Shown one piece after another: positions 5,577 through 13,108 of a stretch of DNA of 23,959 bases (positions within the stretch are counted from its first letter, which is position 1; each line of letters starts with the position of its first letter). Origin of the DNA: Corynebacterium sp. GTDB lineage: Bacteria > Actinomycetota > Actinomycetes > Mycobacteriales > Mycobacteriaceae. The DNA lies in the NCBI RefSeq assembly GCF_030152825.1, contig NZ_JASLIP010000068.1, positions 1-23,959 on the forward strand. Reading direction: 5' to 3'. The notes beneath the pieces were generated by a model. That model was not told the DNA's origin and ran no database searches. It saw only the letters and a program-made list of their open reading frames with translations. The position numbers were made by a program, and so were the translations under genes.

Positions 5577-6836
5577 TTACGCGTCGCGCTCCTCAGAGTC
5601 AGTAGCTGCTGCAGCGCCAGCGCCCTGCAGCTCCTGATCGTCTTCCGGGATTTCGATGCCCTTGACTCGCGATGCCAGGCCCTGGACCACACGGCCCACG
5701 GCCATATCGCCGGTGACGTTCGCGGCAGTACCGAAGGAGTCCTGCGCCAGGTACAGGGCGATCATCAGGGTCAGCATCGGCTGGTCGAAGCCCAGCATGG
5801 ACTCCAGCACGCCCAGCGCGGTCATCACCGCACCACCCGGAGCACCCGGGGCGGCGACCATCATGATGCCCAGCACCAGGATGACCGGGATCATCTGGCC
5901 GAAGGAGATCATTTCACCGTGCGCCAGAGACCAGACGGCCATCGAGCAGGCGGTGATGGTGATGATGGAACCAGACAGGTGAATATTCGCATTCAGCGGG
6001 ATCAGGAAGTCCGCGAAGCGTGGGTGCAGGCCCGCCTTCTTTGCCGAACGCAGGGTCACCGGGATGGATGCCGCAGAGGACTGGGTGCCCAGCGCGGTAA
6101 CGTATGCCGGCAGCATCGTGCGCAGCATCGTGAACGGGTTCGTGCTGGAGACCGCCCCGGCGATGCAATACTGGAAGACCAGCATGACCCAGTGCAGGAC
6201 CAGCACCATGATGAAGACCTTCGCGAAGACCGCGAGGATGTTCGCCACCACACCGGCATACGTCAGGTTGCCGAACACGCCCATCACGTGGAACGGCAGC
6301 AACGGGATCACCACGGTGCTCAGCAGGCGCTCGATGATCTGGCGGAAATCATCCGTCAGCTGGTACATCGTGCGGTCGCTCAGGCGGGTCATTCCCAGAC
6401 CGACAACGAAGGCGAGGATCAGCGCGGTCATGACGTCCATCACCGGCGGGATCTCGATGCTCGTATACGCCTCGACGAGGGCGTCCTCCGGGTTATCGGT
6501 TTCCATCAGGCCCTGGGCGCCGTCCAGCAGGAAACGGAACAGCCCAAAGGATGTCAGCAGCGCCAGCAGACCGGCGATGACCGTGGAGGTGTAGGCAACA
6601 CCCAGGGACAGGCCCAGCAGCTTGCCCGCGCCGCGACCCAGGGAACCAATGCCCGGAGCGATGAAGCCGAAGATGATCAGCGGGATCACGAAGCTCAGGA
6701 AGGTGCCGAAGATCTGGTTAAAGGTGGCGAACGCGCGGATCGGCCACTCGACATCCGCGGAGCGGCAGATCGCGCCGACCACGATGCCGATCACGATGCC
6801 CGCGATCAGTCTGACAATAAGGGGGATCCGGTTCAC
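5577..6836 (-). CDS. Dicarboxylate/amino acid:cation symporter (DAACS family)
   Basis: This 419-residue polytopic protein imports dicarboxylates or acidic/neutral amino acids with Na+ or H+ if it acts like its family. Hallmarks are a Ser-rich re-entrant loop TQSSAASIPVTLRSAKKAG (251-269), the family's substrate-binding segment appearing as PLNANIHLSGS (280-290), a second loop AAPGAPGGAVMTALGV (328-343) and a C-terminal DSFGTAANVTGD (366-377) containing the conserved Asn/Asp. The PLNANIHLSG segment departs from the common PLGATINMDG, so the substrate may be unusual. I chose the GTG at 6834-6836: AGCAGGAG lies about 5 bases upstream and the first membrane helix begins right after it. An extension to 6965 adds 43 non-conserved residues across a probable promoter. 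This is the first gene of the accessory operon. Confidence 0.88.
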   Translation of the reverse strand: MNRIPLIVRLIAGIVIGIVVGAICRSADVEWPIRAFATFNQIFGTFLSFVIPLIIFGFIAPGIGSLGRGAGKLLGLSLGVAYTSTVIAGLLALLTSFGLFRFLLDGAQGLMETDNPEDALVEAYTSIEIPPVMDVMTALILAFVVGLGMTRLSDRTMYQLTDDFRQIIERLLSTVVIPLLPFHVMGVFGNLTYAGVVANILAVFAKVFIMVLVLHWVMLVFQYCIAGAVSSTNPFTMLRTMLPAYVTALGTQSSAASIPVTLRSAKKAGLHPRFADFLIPLNANIHLSGSIITITACSMAVWSLAHGEMISFGQMIPVILVLGIMMVAAPGAPGGAVMTALGVLESMLGFDQPMLTLMIALYLAQDSFGTAANVTGDMAVGRVVQGLASRVKGIEIPEDDQELQGAGAAAATDSEERDA

Positions 6837-6895
6837 GAATACTCCTGCTGTTTTATGGGAGGGAAACGCCCGGGTAATGGGCGGGATCAGGGCAT

Positions 6896-6947
6896 AGTTT
6901 AGGTTTCCATCCCCCAGATGGGTTAATTGACGGTGAACAATCTGGGG
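6896..6947 (-). promoter_or_regulatory. Promoter and inverted-repeat operator of the symporter operon
   Basis: On the minus strand TAAACT (6901-6896) is a plausible -10, with TTAACC as a weak -35 at 6926-6921 (spacing 19). An inverted repeat with perfect 8-base arms, CCCCAGAT at 6912-6919 and ATCTGGGG at 6940-6947, separated by 20 bases, spans the -35 region. Such arms could bind a dimeric regulator or form an RNA stem if transcription starts upstream. The mRNA leader would be about 55 bases and contains a short CGCCC/GGGCG hairpin (6869-6885). Confidence 0.45.
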
Positions 6948-6965
6948 CATCGGGGCGCCCGGCAT

Positions 6966-6989
6966 CCCCCGAAGTAGGTAATCCGGGGG
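6966..6989 (-). terminator. Hairpin after glnE, possible terminator
   Basis: Nine bases after the glnE stop codon the sequence CCCCCG ... CGGGGG forms a perfect 6-bp G/C stem with a 12-base loop. No T-run follows, as is common for actinobacterial terminator-like hairpins. It separates glnE from the symporter operon on the same strand. Confidence 0.45.
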
Positions 6990-6998
6990 TACGCGGGG

Positions 6999-9900
6999 CT
7001 ACAGTCGCGGCCGGCGCCCACGGAAGGCCCGCACCACCTCGTCGCGGCGGTCAGCCGCCCAATCACGGTCCAGCATGTCGGCGTTGAGAACTTTGTCCAG
7101 TTCGACGTGGTCGCCAATGCCGAAGGCGCGGGAGTCCTCGGGGTGGTGGTCCGCACCCCAATCCAACTGATCCATGTGGTCGAACTCGCTGCCCTCGGCG
7201 TCCTCGACGATGTCTTCACCCCAGAACACCCGGTCGACGACCATACGCGCCCGGCGCGTCTTCTTCAGGTAGTCGTCCAGGAACTCCTGGGACTCCTCGA
7301 TGGGCCAACCAGCGGCCGCCGCCACCTGGGCCAGCGGCTTGCCGGAGCCCGGCAGCTGGTCCTTCCGCTTACCACGGACCAGGGCGAGCGCGTTGCGGGC
7401 CTTCGTGGCGGTGATCCACGCTTCCCGCATCGTCAGGGCATCGGCCTCGCTGATCAACTCCTCCCCTGCCATCTCCTTCAGCACACCGAGGGTGGAGGTG
7501 TTGCGCAGGTGCTCCTTATCGCAGTGCTGCATCGTGAGCAGCTGGGCGGTCCACTCCACGTCGGTGAGCCCACCGCGTCCGAGCTTGGTGTGCAGATTCT
7601 TATCCGCCCCCTTGGGCAGGCGCTCGGAATCCACGCGCGCCTTCATGCGGCGGACCTCGCTGACCTGCTTGGCCGTCGCCCCACCCGCCGGGTAGCGGAA
7701 TTGATCGATCATCCGCAGAAAGCGCATGCCGAGGTTCTTATCGCCGGCGATCCAGGTGGCGCGCAGCAGCGCCTGCAGCTCCCAGGTCTCGCCCCACTCG
7801 GAGTAGTAGCGCTCGTAGCTGGCCAGGGTGCGCACCAGCGCGCCGTTGCGACCCTCCGGACGCAGGTTGCTATCCACCTCCAGCGGCGGATCCTGGGAGG
7901 GCTTGCCCAGGCGGCGGCGCACGGACTCGCAGATCGTGATCGCCCACTTCAGTGGATCCACCGCCTCGGCCTCGCTACCCGCAGCGTCAGCGCTGCTCCC
8001 CTGCTTCGCCGTACCGTTGTTATCCACGTCAGTCTTCTCGACGTCGACGTCGCCCCTCCTGCCCTCGGCGCCCTCGGTACCGTCGCCGTCCTGCTGGACC
8101 GGTTCGGCGACGAACATGACGTCCGCGTCCGAGCCGTAGCCCAGCTCCGCGCCGCCCAGGCGGCCCATGCCGATCACCGAGATCGTGGCCGGGGCGTTGG
8201 TCTGGTGCTCGTCCTCCCAGGCCCTGATCTCGGTCTGCAGGGCCGCCTCCAGCACCGCATCCCAGACCCAGGACAGGGACTCGCACACCTCCTCCACGCT
8301 CATCAGTCCCAGCAGATCGGCTGCCGCGATGCGGGAGAGCTCCGCCCGGCGCAGCGCGCGGGCCACACCGATGGCCTTATCCGGGTCCCGCTGCCGGTTC
8401 GCCGCAGCGACCAGCGAGTGGGTCACCACCGCGGGTTCCTGATCCAGCAGCTTTGGCCCCTTTGCACCATCCGAGAGCAGCTTGACCGAGTCAATGGAGT
8501 TCAGCAGCAGGTCCGCCAGGAAGGGCGAAGTTCCCAGCAGGAACATCAGGCGCTTGCCCACGATGTTCTCGTCACGCAGCAGGCGCAGGAACCAGGAGCG
8601 GTCCATCGCCGCCTCGGAGAGCTTCCGGTAGGCCAGCAGACCGGCATCCGGGTCCACCGTGGCGGAGAGCCACTCCAGCAAGCTGGGCAGGATGATCGCC
8701 TGCAGCTTGTGCTTGCGGGTCGTGCCATCGGCCAGTGCGCGAAGGTGCTCGAAGGCACGCTGCGGGCTCTCGTAGCCCAACGCAGCCAGCTGGCGCTTCG
8801 CCGCCTCCGGGGACAGGCGGACGGCGTCGGCGTCCATCCCCACCACAGAGGAGAGCAGCGGGCGGTAGAACAGCTTCCGGTGCAGGTTCTGGATCTGCAG
8901 CGCGGACTGGCGAACGTCCAGCTCCAGCTGCTCCACCAGGGAACGCTGAGCCCCTGAGGAATCCCTGGAACGCACGCGACCGGAGGTCTTGGCCAGCCAA
9001 CGGCGCTCCTGGACGTCGTCCTCCTCCGGGAGGGTATGGGTGCGCTTCAGCCGGTGCAGCTGCAGGCGGTGCTCCAGCAGGCGCATGAACTCATAGCAAC
9101 GGATCAGCACCTGGCCGTCCTCGCGGCCCACATAGCCGCCGTCCACAAGCTGGCGCAGAGCCGCGACCGTGGCCGAGACGCGCAGGTTCTCGTCCGTGCG
9201 CCCGTGGACGAGCTGTAGCAGCTGGACGGCAAACTCCACGTCACGCAGGCCGCCCTCCCCCAGCTTCAGCTCCCGGTCACGGATGTCTGCAGGCACGTTC
9301 TCGATGACGCGGCGGCGCATGGCCTGCACATCCGGGACGAAGTCCTCGCGCTCGGCCGCCGACCACACCATCGGGGCGATGGCCTCGCAGTAGTCCCTAC
9401 CGAGCTCCAGGTCCCCGCTCATCGGGCGGGCCTTGAGCAGAGCCTGGAACTCCCAGGTCTTGGCCCAGCGCCGGTAGTAGTTCACGTGCGAATCCAGCGT
9501 GCGAACCAGCGCGCCCCGCTTGCCCTCTGGTCGCAGGGCCGCATCAACCTCGAAGAACACCCGGCTGCCGATGTTGATGAACTCACCCGCCCAGCGCATC
9601 GCCCGGGCGTCCGCGGGCTCGGCGACGAAGATGACGTCCACGTCCGAGATGTAGTTCAGCTCCTGGGCGCCGCACTTGCCCATCGCCAGCACCGCCAACC
9701 GGGCGGGCTGCTTCTCGCTCTCCGCCCCCGGCTTGCCGTAGACCGTGCTGCATGCCACCGCGAGGGCAGCGGTCAGCCCCGCGTCCGCCGCATCCGTGAG
9801 TGCCAGGGAGAGCGCCTCGAAGTCCAGGGCTTTGGGCGGGGTCTGGCCGCGCTCCACCAACGTGGATGCCAGGTCGATGGCAGCCACCCTGGTGAGCAGG

Positions 9901-10589
9901 TTGCGGTAGGCCACCATCAGCGCCGAGTCCGCCTCGCTGCCGGTGATGGCCGCCTTGAAGGTCAGCTCCCCGGCACCCTCGACCGGTGTGGCGCCCACCG
10001 CGGCGAGCATCTCGTCCATCATTTCCTGGCGGCTGGGCATCGGGGCGGCCAGATCCACCCAGGTGCCGGGGTTGGCCACCAGGTGGTCACCCAGCGCGGT
10101 ACTTGCCCCGAGCAGGGCAAATAAGCGGCGCCGGAAGTTGGGCTTCTCCGCCACCGCTGCGAGCAAGGTGGCTGCCTTCGCGTCCGCGAACTGGGCGACC
10201 TGCCCCACCGGCACGGCTGCTGCGGGGTCCACCTGGGAGGCATCGGCCTGCGCTGCGTCCTGCTGGCTAGCACCACTGCCCTGCCCCGCATCAACCCCGT
10301 CCTGCGCCGCTGCAGCAGCGGCCACGGACTCCGGGTGCGCCGCGCCGGGCTCCGGCAGGTCGCCGGCTTCCTCCGCCGCCCGGAGCGCTTCGACCAGCCG
10401 CACGAAGTTATTCAGCGCCAGGTCCGGGCTGCCGGCGGCCGCGAGCGTCCACAACAGGGAGGTGTGCTCCGGCCCGGTCCAGCCCAGCATCTCCAGGTCC
10501 TCCACCGCACGCTCGCGGCGCAGCCCCAGCACCCGCGGGGACGGGACGTCGGAACGGGAGGTGCGGGGAAGCCCCTGCGACCTAGTCAT
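6999..10589 (-). CDS. glnE: Bifunctional glutamine synthetase adenylyltransferase/deadenylyltransferase
   Basis: GlnE adds AMP to glutamine synthetase I when nitrogen is plentiful and removes it when nitrogen is scarce. At 1196 residues it is longer than usual (about 1000 in mycobacteria). Both nucleotidyltransferase domains are intact. The first has MGKCGAQELNYISDVDVIFV (303-322), followed by RPEGKRGALVRTLDSH and an HD-like helical domain. The second has IGMGRLGGAELGYGSDADVM (806-825) followed by RPEGRNGALVRT (910-921). Extra length comes from two low-complexity inserts: about 75-128 (Ala/Gln/Asp-rich) and about 831-878 (Asp/Glu/Gly-rich), the latter directly after the second active-site strand. 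Start ATG 10587-10589 has a purine-rich GAAGAAGTGAG upstream. It follows glnA2 on the same strand after 122 bases, the usual actinobacterial pairing. Confidence 0.96.
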   Translation of the reverse strand: MTRSQGLPRTSRSDVPSPRVLGLRRERAVEDLEMLGWTGPEHTSLLWTLAAAGSPDLALNNFVRLVEALRAAEEAGDLPEPGAAHPESVAAAAAAQDGVDAGQGSGASQQDAAQADASQVDPAAAVPVGQVAQFADAKAATLLAAVAEKPNFRRRLFALLGASTALGDHLVANPGTWVDLAAPMPSRQEMMDEMLAAVGATPVEGAGELTFKAAITGSEADSALMVAYRNLLTRVAAIDLASTLVERGQTPPKALDFEALSLALTDAADAGLTAALAVACSTVYGKPGAESEKQPARLAVLAMGKCGAQELNYISDVDVIFVAEPADARAMRWAGEFINIGSRVFFEVDAALRPEGKRGALVRTLDSHVNYYRRWAKTWEFQALLKARPMSGDLELGRDYCEAIAPMVWSAAEREDFVPDVQAMRRRVIENVPADIRDRELKLGEGGLRDVEFAVQLLQLVHGRTDENLRVSATVAALRQLVDGGYVGREDGQVLIRCYEFMRLLEHRLQLHRLKRTHTLPEEDDVQERRWLAKTSGRVRSRDSSGAQRSLVEQLELDVRQSALQIQNLHRKLFYRPLLSSVVGMDADAVRLSPEAAKRQLAALGYESPQRAFEHLRALADGTTRKHKLQAIILPSLLEWLSATVDPDAGLLAYRKLSEAAMDRSWFLRLLRDENIVGKRLMFLLGTSPFLADLLLNSIDSVKLLSDGAKGPKLLDQEPAVVTHSLVAAANRQRDPDKAIGVARALRRAELSRIAAADLLGLMSVEEVCESLSWVWDAVLEAALQTEIRAWEDEHQTNAPATISVIGMGRLGGAELGYGSDADVMFVAEPVQQDGDGTEGAEGRRGDVDVEKTDVDNNGTAKQGSSADAAGSEAEAVDPLKWAITICESVRRRLGKPSQDPPLEVDSNLRPEGRNGALVRTLASYERYYSEWGETWELQALLRATWIAGDKNLGMRFLRMIDQFRYPAGGATAKQVSEVRRMKARVDSERLPKGADKNLHTKLGRGGLTDVEWTAQLLTMQHCDKEHLRNTSTLGVLKEMAGEELISEADALTMREAWITATKARNALALVRGKRKDQLPGSGKPLAQVAAAAGWPIEESQEFLDDYLKKTRRARMVVDRVFWGEDIVEDAEGSEFDHMDQLDWGADHHPEDSRAFGIGDHVELDKVLNADMLDRDWAADRRDEVVRAFRGRRPRL

Positions 10590-10711
10590 AGAACACTCAC
10601 TTCTTCACTAAACGTCGATGACGGCGGGCGGTGTGCGTACTCATCGGGCTCACCGTGGAACCGGAGGTTGCGCCATATGGCCGAGCCAGAACCAGGCGAC
10701 AAGCCCGGGGC

Positions 10712-12052
10712 CTAGAACTCCAGGTGGTGGCGCAGCTCCCACGGGGAGATCTGCGACTGGTAGGCGTGCCATTCCTGCCACTTATTGCGCAGGAAGAACT
10801 CGAAGACGTGCTCGCCGAGTGCCTCGGCCACCATCTCCGAACGCTCCATCTTCCGCAGCGCATAATCCAGGTCCGTCGGAAGATCCTTGAAGCCCGCTGC
10901 GATGCGCTCCCGGCGCGTCATCAGGGACACATCCTCCTCCGCCGGGGCGGGCAGCTCGTAGCCCTCGCGGATGCCCTTCAGGCCTGCGGCCAGCATCACC
11001 GCGTATCCCAGGTAGGGGTTCATCGCGGAGTCCGGGGAGCGGATCTCCACCCGGCGCGTGGCCGCCTTGTGCTGCGTGTACATCGGGATGCGCACCATGG
11101 CCGAGCGGTTGGACGCGCCCCAGCTCGCCGCCCGCGGTGCTTCCTCGCCATAGGAGAGGCGCTTATAGGAGTTCACCCACTGGTTCGTCACCGCGGTGAA
11201 CTCCGGGGCGTGCTCCAGGATGCCCGCGATGAAGCTCTTCGCGGTGCCCGAGAGCCGGAACTCGTCGTCCGGGTCGTGGAAGGCGTTATCCTCCCCCTCG
11301 AACAGGGAGATGTGGGTGTGCATTGCGCTGCCCGGGTACTGGCTAAAAGGCTTGGGCATGAAGGTCGCCCGCACCCCGTTGCGCCGCGCGACCTGCTTGA
11401 TCAGGTAGCGGAAGGTCATCACGTGGTCCGCCATCGTGAGCGCATCCGCGAAGCGCAGGTCGATCTCCTGCTGGCCCGGGCCGTTCTCGTGGTGGGAGAA
11501 CTCTACCGGGATGCCCATCCGCTCCAGGGAGTTAATCGCCTCGGCCCTAAAGTTCGGCGCATTATCCGTCACGGCCTGGTCAAAGTAGCCGCCATTATCG
11601 GCGGGCACCGGCGGCTGGCCGTCGGTGTCGATGGACTTCACCAGGAAGAACTCGATCTCCGGGTGGACGTTGCAGCTAAAACCGTCCTCCGCAGCCTTCG
11701 CGAGCTGGCGGCGCAACACCTGCCGCGGGTCCGCCCAGGAGGGCTGCCCATCCGGCATCGTGATGTCGCAAAACATGCGGGCGGAAAGGTAGCCGTCCTG
11801 CTCCGCACCGAAGGGAAGGATCTGGAAGGTCGAGGGATCCGGCTGGGCGATCGTGTCCGCCTCGAAGGCCCGCGAGAAGCCCTCGATCGCGGAACCATCG
11901 AAACCGATCCCCTCCGCGAACGCCCCCTCCAGCTCGGCGGGAGCCACGGCCACGGACTTCAGGTAGCCCTGAATGTCAGTGAACCAGAGGCGGACGAAGC
12001 GGATATCGCGTTCTTCAAGGGTACGGAGGACGAATTCCTGTTGGCTGCTCAT
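10712..12052 (-). CDS. glnA2: Type I glutamine synthetase, GlnA2 subtype
   Basis: This 446-residue enzyme makes glutamine from glutamate, ammonia and ATP, or acts on a related amine in some GlnA2-type enzymes. The GS fold is clear: FDGSAIEGF (51-59), metal-ligand HPEIEFF (130-136), NGPGQQEIDLR (190-200), and the ATP-site signature KPFSQYPGSAMHTHIS (234-249). The region that in adenylylated enzymes contains the target tyrosine (NLYDLP) reads GFKDLPTDL (387-395), with Phe-Lys instead of Leu-Tyr. This copy is therefore probably not a GlnE substrate, although it sits next to glnE. That matches the GlnA2 (GSI-alpha) type in Corynebacterium and Mycobacterium. The main GlnA1 must lie elsewhere. ATG 12050-12052 follows a GGGGGA stretch and a close -10 box. 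Confidence 0.94.
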   Translation of the reverse strand: MSSQQEFVLRTLEERDIRFVRLWFTDIQGYLKSVAVAPAELEGAFAEGIGFDGSAIEGFSRAFEADTIAQPDPSTFQILPFGAEQDGYLSARMFCDITMPDGQPSWADPRQVLRRQLAKAAEDGFSCNVHPEIEFFLVKSIDTDGQPPVPADNGGYFDQAVTDNAPNFRAEAINSLERMGIPVEFSHHENGPGQQEIDLRFADALTMADHVMTFRYLIKQVARRNGVRATFMPKPFSQYPGSAMHTHISLFEGEDNAFHDPDDEFRLSGTAKSFIAGILEHAPEFTAVTNQWVNSYKRLSYGEEAPRAASWGASNRSAMVRIPMYTQHKAATRRVEIRSPDSAMNPYLGYAVMLAAGLKGIREGYELPAPAEEDVSLMTRRERIAAGFKDLPTDLDYALRKMERSEMVAEALGEHVFEFFLRNKWQEWHAYQSQISPWELRHHLEF

Positions 12053-12060
12053 AGTCCCCC

Positions 12061-12066
12061 ATCTTA
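12061..12066 (-). promoter_or_regulatory. Putative -10 box of glnA2
   Basis: The minus strand reads TAAGAT ending 8 bases before the glnA2 ATG, which predicts a transcription start within a base or two of the start codon. No convincing -35 is visible. The run GGGGGA between the two could not act as a ribosome binding site if the mRNA starts that late. Confidence 0.45.
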
Positions 12067-12097
12067 GGCACTAGCCCGGACACGCCCAGGGTGCTTC

Positions 12098-12106
12098 TGG
12101 CACAAT
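12098..12106 (+). promoter_or_regulatory. Putative extended -10 box of panB, leaderless start
   Basis: TGGCACAAT has the extended -10 form (TGn plus CACAAT). It ends 7 bases before the panB ATG at 12114, so transcription should start at or beside the A of the ATG. There is no Shine-Dalgarno sequence before panB, which agrees with a leaderless mRNA. The -10 boxes of panB and glnA2 are only about 35 bases apart and divergent. Confidence 0.5.
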
Positions 12107-12113
12107 CACATTC

Positions 12114-12950
12114 ATGGCTCGACAGGATTCCCCGCGTGGGTACATGGTTCCCACCAAGCAAGTTCGCATCTCCGACCTCAAGGCACGCAAGGCCAGCGGC
12201 GAGAAATGGGCGATGCTCACCGCGTATGACTACTCCACCGCCGCCGCCTTCGCCGAGGCGGGAGTGGAATGCCTCCTGGTCGGAGACTCCGCGGCCAACG
12301 TGGTCTTCGGTTACGACCAGACCCAGCAGGTCAGCCTGGAGGAGATGATCTTCCTCGCCGCCGGTGTGGTCCGCGGCGCCGGCAACGCGCTGGTCATTGC
12401 CGACCTGCCCTTCGGCACCTACGAAGCCTCCGACGAGCAGTGCGTGAAGAGTGCCGCCGAGATGATGCGCCGCTCCGGTGCCGCGATGATCAAGATCGAG
12501 GGCGGTCGCCGCATGGCTCCCCGCATCAAGGCGCTGACCGAGGCCGGCATCCCGGTCTGCGCTCACATCGGCTTCACCCCGCAGTCCGTCAACCAGCTCT
12601 CCGGCTTCAAGGTCCAGGGCCGCGGGGATTCCGCCGCCCAGCTGCTGGACGACATGGCCGCCGTCACCGAGGCCGGTGCCGAGATGGTCGTGCTGGAGAT
12701 GGTGCCCGCAGAGGTCGCGAAGCAGGCCACCGAGCAGTTCCCCATCCCCACCATCGGCATCGGCGCGGGCCCGGACACCGACGCCCAGGTGCTGGTCTGG
12801 CACGACATGGTCGCCCTGCCAGAACATGGCCACCGCCCGAAGTTCGCCAAGCAGTGGGCCCAGGTCGGCGCCTCCCTGACGGATGCCGCCGCTTCCTACA
12901 AGCGCGAGGTCGCCGAGGGCACCTTCCCCGCCGAGGAGCACTGCTTCTAG
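12114..12950 (+). CDS. panB: 3-methyl-2-oxobutanoate hydroxymethyltransferase
   Basis: PanB converts 2-oxoisovalerate and 5,10-methylene-tetrahydrofolate to ketopantoate, the first committed step to pantothenate and CoA. The protein has 278 residues, normal length for the family. Conserved features are AYDYSTAAAFAEAG (37-50), metal-binding LLVGDSAANVVFGYD (54-68) with Asp58, DLPFG (97-101), MIKIEGG (125-131) with the substrate-binding Lys127, the catalytic-glutamate region LEMVP (194-198), and GIGAGPDTDAQVLVWHDM (215-232). panC, which follows panB in C. glutamicum, is not present here; the stand-alone panB beside glnE/glnA2 matches the mycobacterial arrangement. ATG 12114 is chosen because its sequence matches the family N-terminus and a -10 box sits 7 bases before it. 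Confidence 0.97.
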   Translation: MARQDSPRGYMVPTKQVRISDLKARKASGEKWAMLTAYDYSTAAAFAEAGVECLLVGDSAANVVFGYDQTQQVSLEEMIFLAAGVVRGAGNALVIADLPFGTYEASDEQCVKSAAEMMRRSGAAMIKIEGGRRMAPRIKALTEAGIPVCAHIGFTPQSVNQLSGFKVQGRGDSAAQLLDDMAAVTEAGAEMVVLEMVPAEVAKQATEQFPIPTIGIGAGPDTDAQVLVWHDMVALPEHGHRPKFAKQWAQVGASLTDAAASYKREVAEGTFPAEEHCF

Positions 12951-12977
12951 CGCCACCCGCTCACTCTTCGAGGACGT

Positions 12978-13018
12978 CGCCACCTGGGCCAACCACGGCC
13001 CCGGCAGGCGGCGCTTTT
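12978..13018 (+). terminator. Rho-independent terminator after panB
   Basis: Twenty-seven bases after the panB stop, CGCC-A-CCTG-GGCC pairs with GGCC-CAGG-C-GGCG (GGCC 12997-13000; CAGG 13005-13008; GGCG 13010-13013), with small internal loops and a 6-base apical loop. It is followed by C and then TTTT at 13015-13018. The orientation fits termination of panB. Confidence 0.7.
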
Positions 13019-13021
13019 GCA

Positions 13022-13045
13022 TTGCCCAGCCCCTCCCCTGGGCAA
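13022..13045. terminator. Second hairpin between convergent panB and P-type ATPase genes
   Basis: TTGCCCAG (13022-13029) and CTGGGCAA (13038-13045) are perfect 8-base arms around an 8-base loop. The hairpin lies in the gap between convergent genes. On the minus strand it comes 63 bases after the ATPase stop and runs into GCAAAAG, so it may back up termination from either side. The region 12951-13108 holds no gene. Confidence 0.5.
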
Positions 13046-13108
13046 AGATCCCGCCCCCTGGCCAGCCGGATCAGTCAGCACCGGCTTCCAGCGTGGCTCG
13101 CGACGTCC

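Noticed and set aside
4854..6902. Long plus-strand open frame antisense to the MFS and symporter genes
   Set aside because: It is extremely rich in His, Gln, Asp and Arg, lacks a ribosome binding site, and mirrors the third-position GC of the minus-strand genes.
4300..8090. Shared peptide EGRRGDV in the MFS loop and the GlnE insert, as a possible mobile coding repeat
   Set aside because: The underlying DNA differs at many positions and the match is only seven residues in low-complexity regions, so chance is likely.
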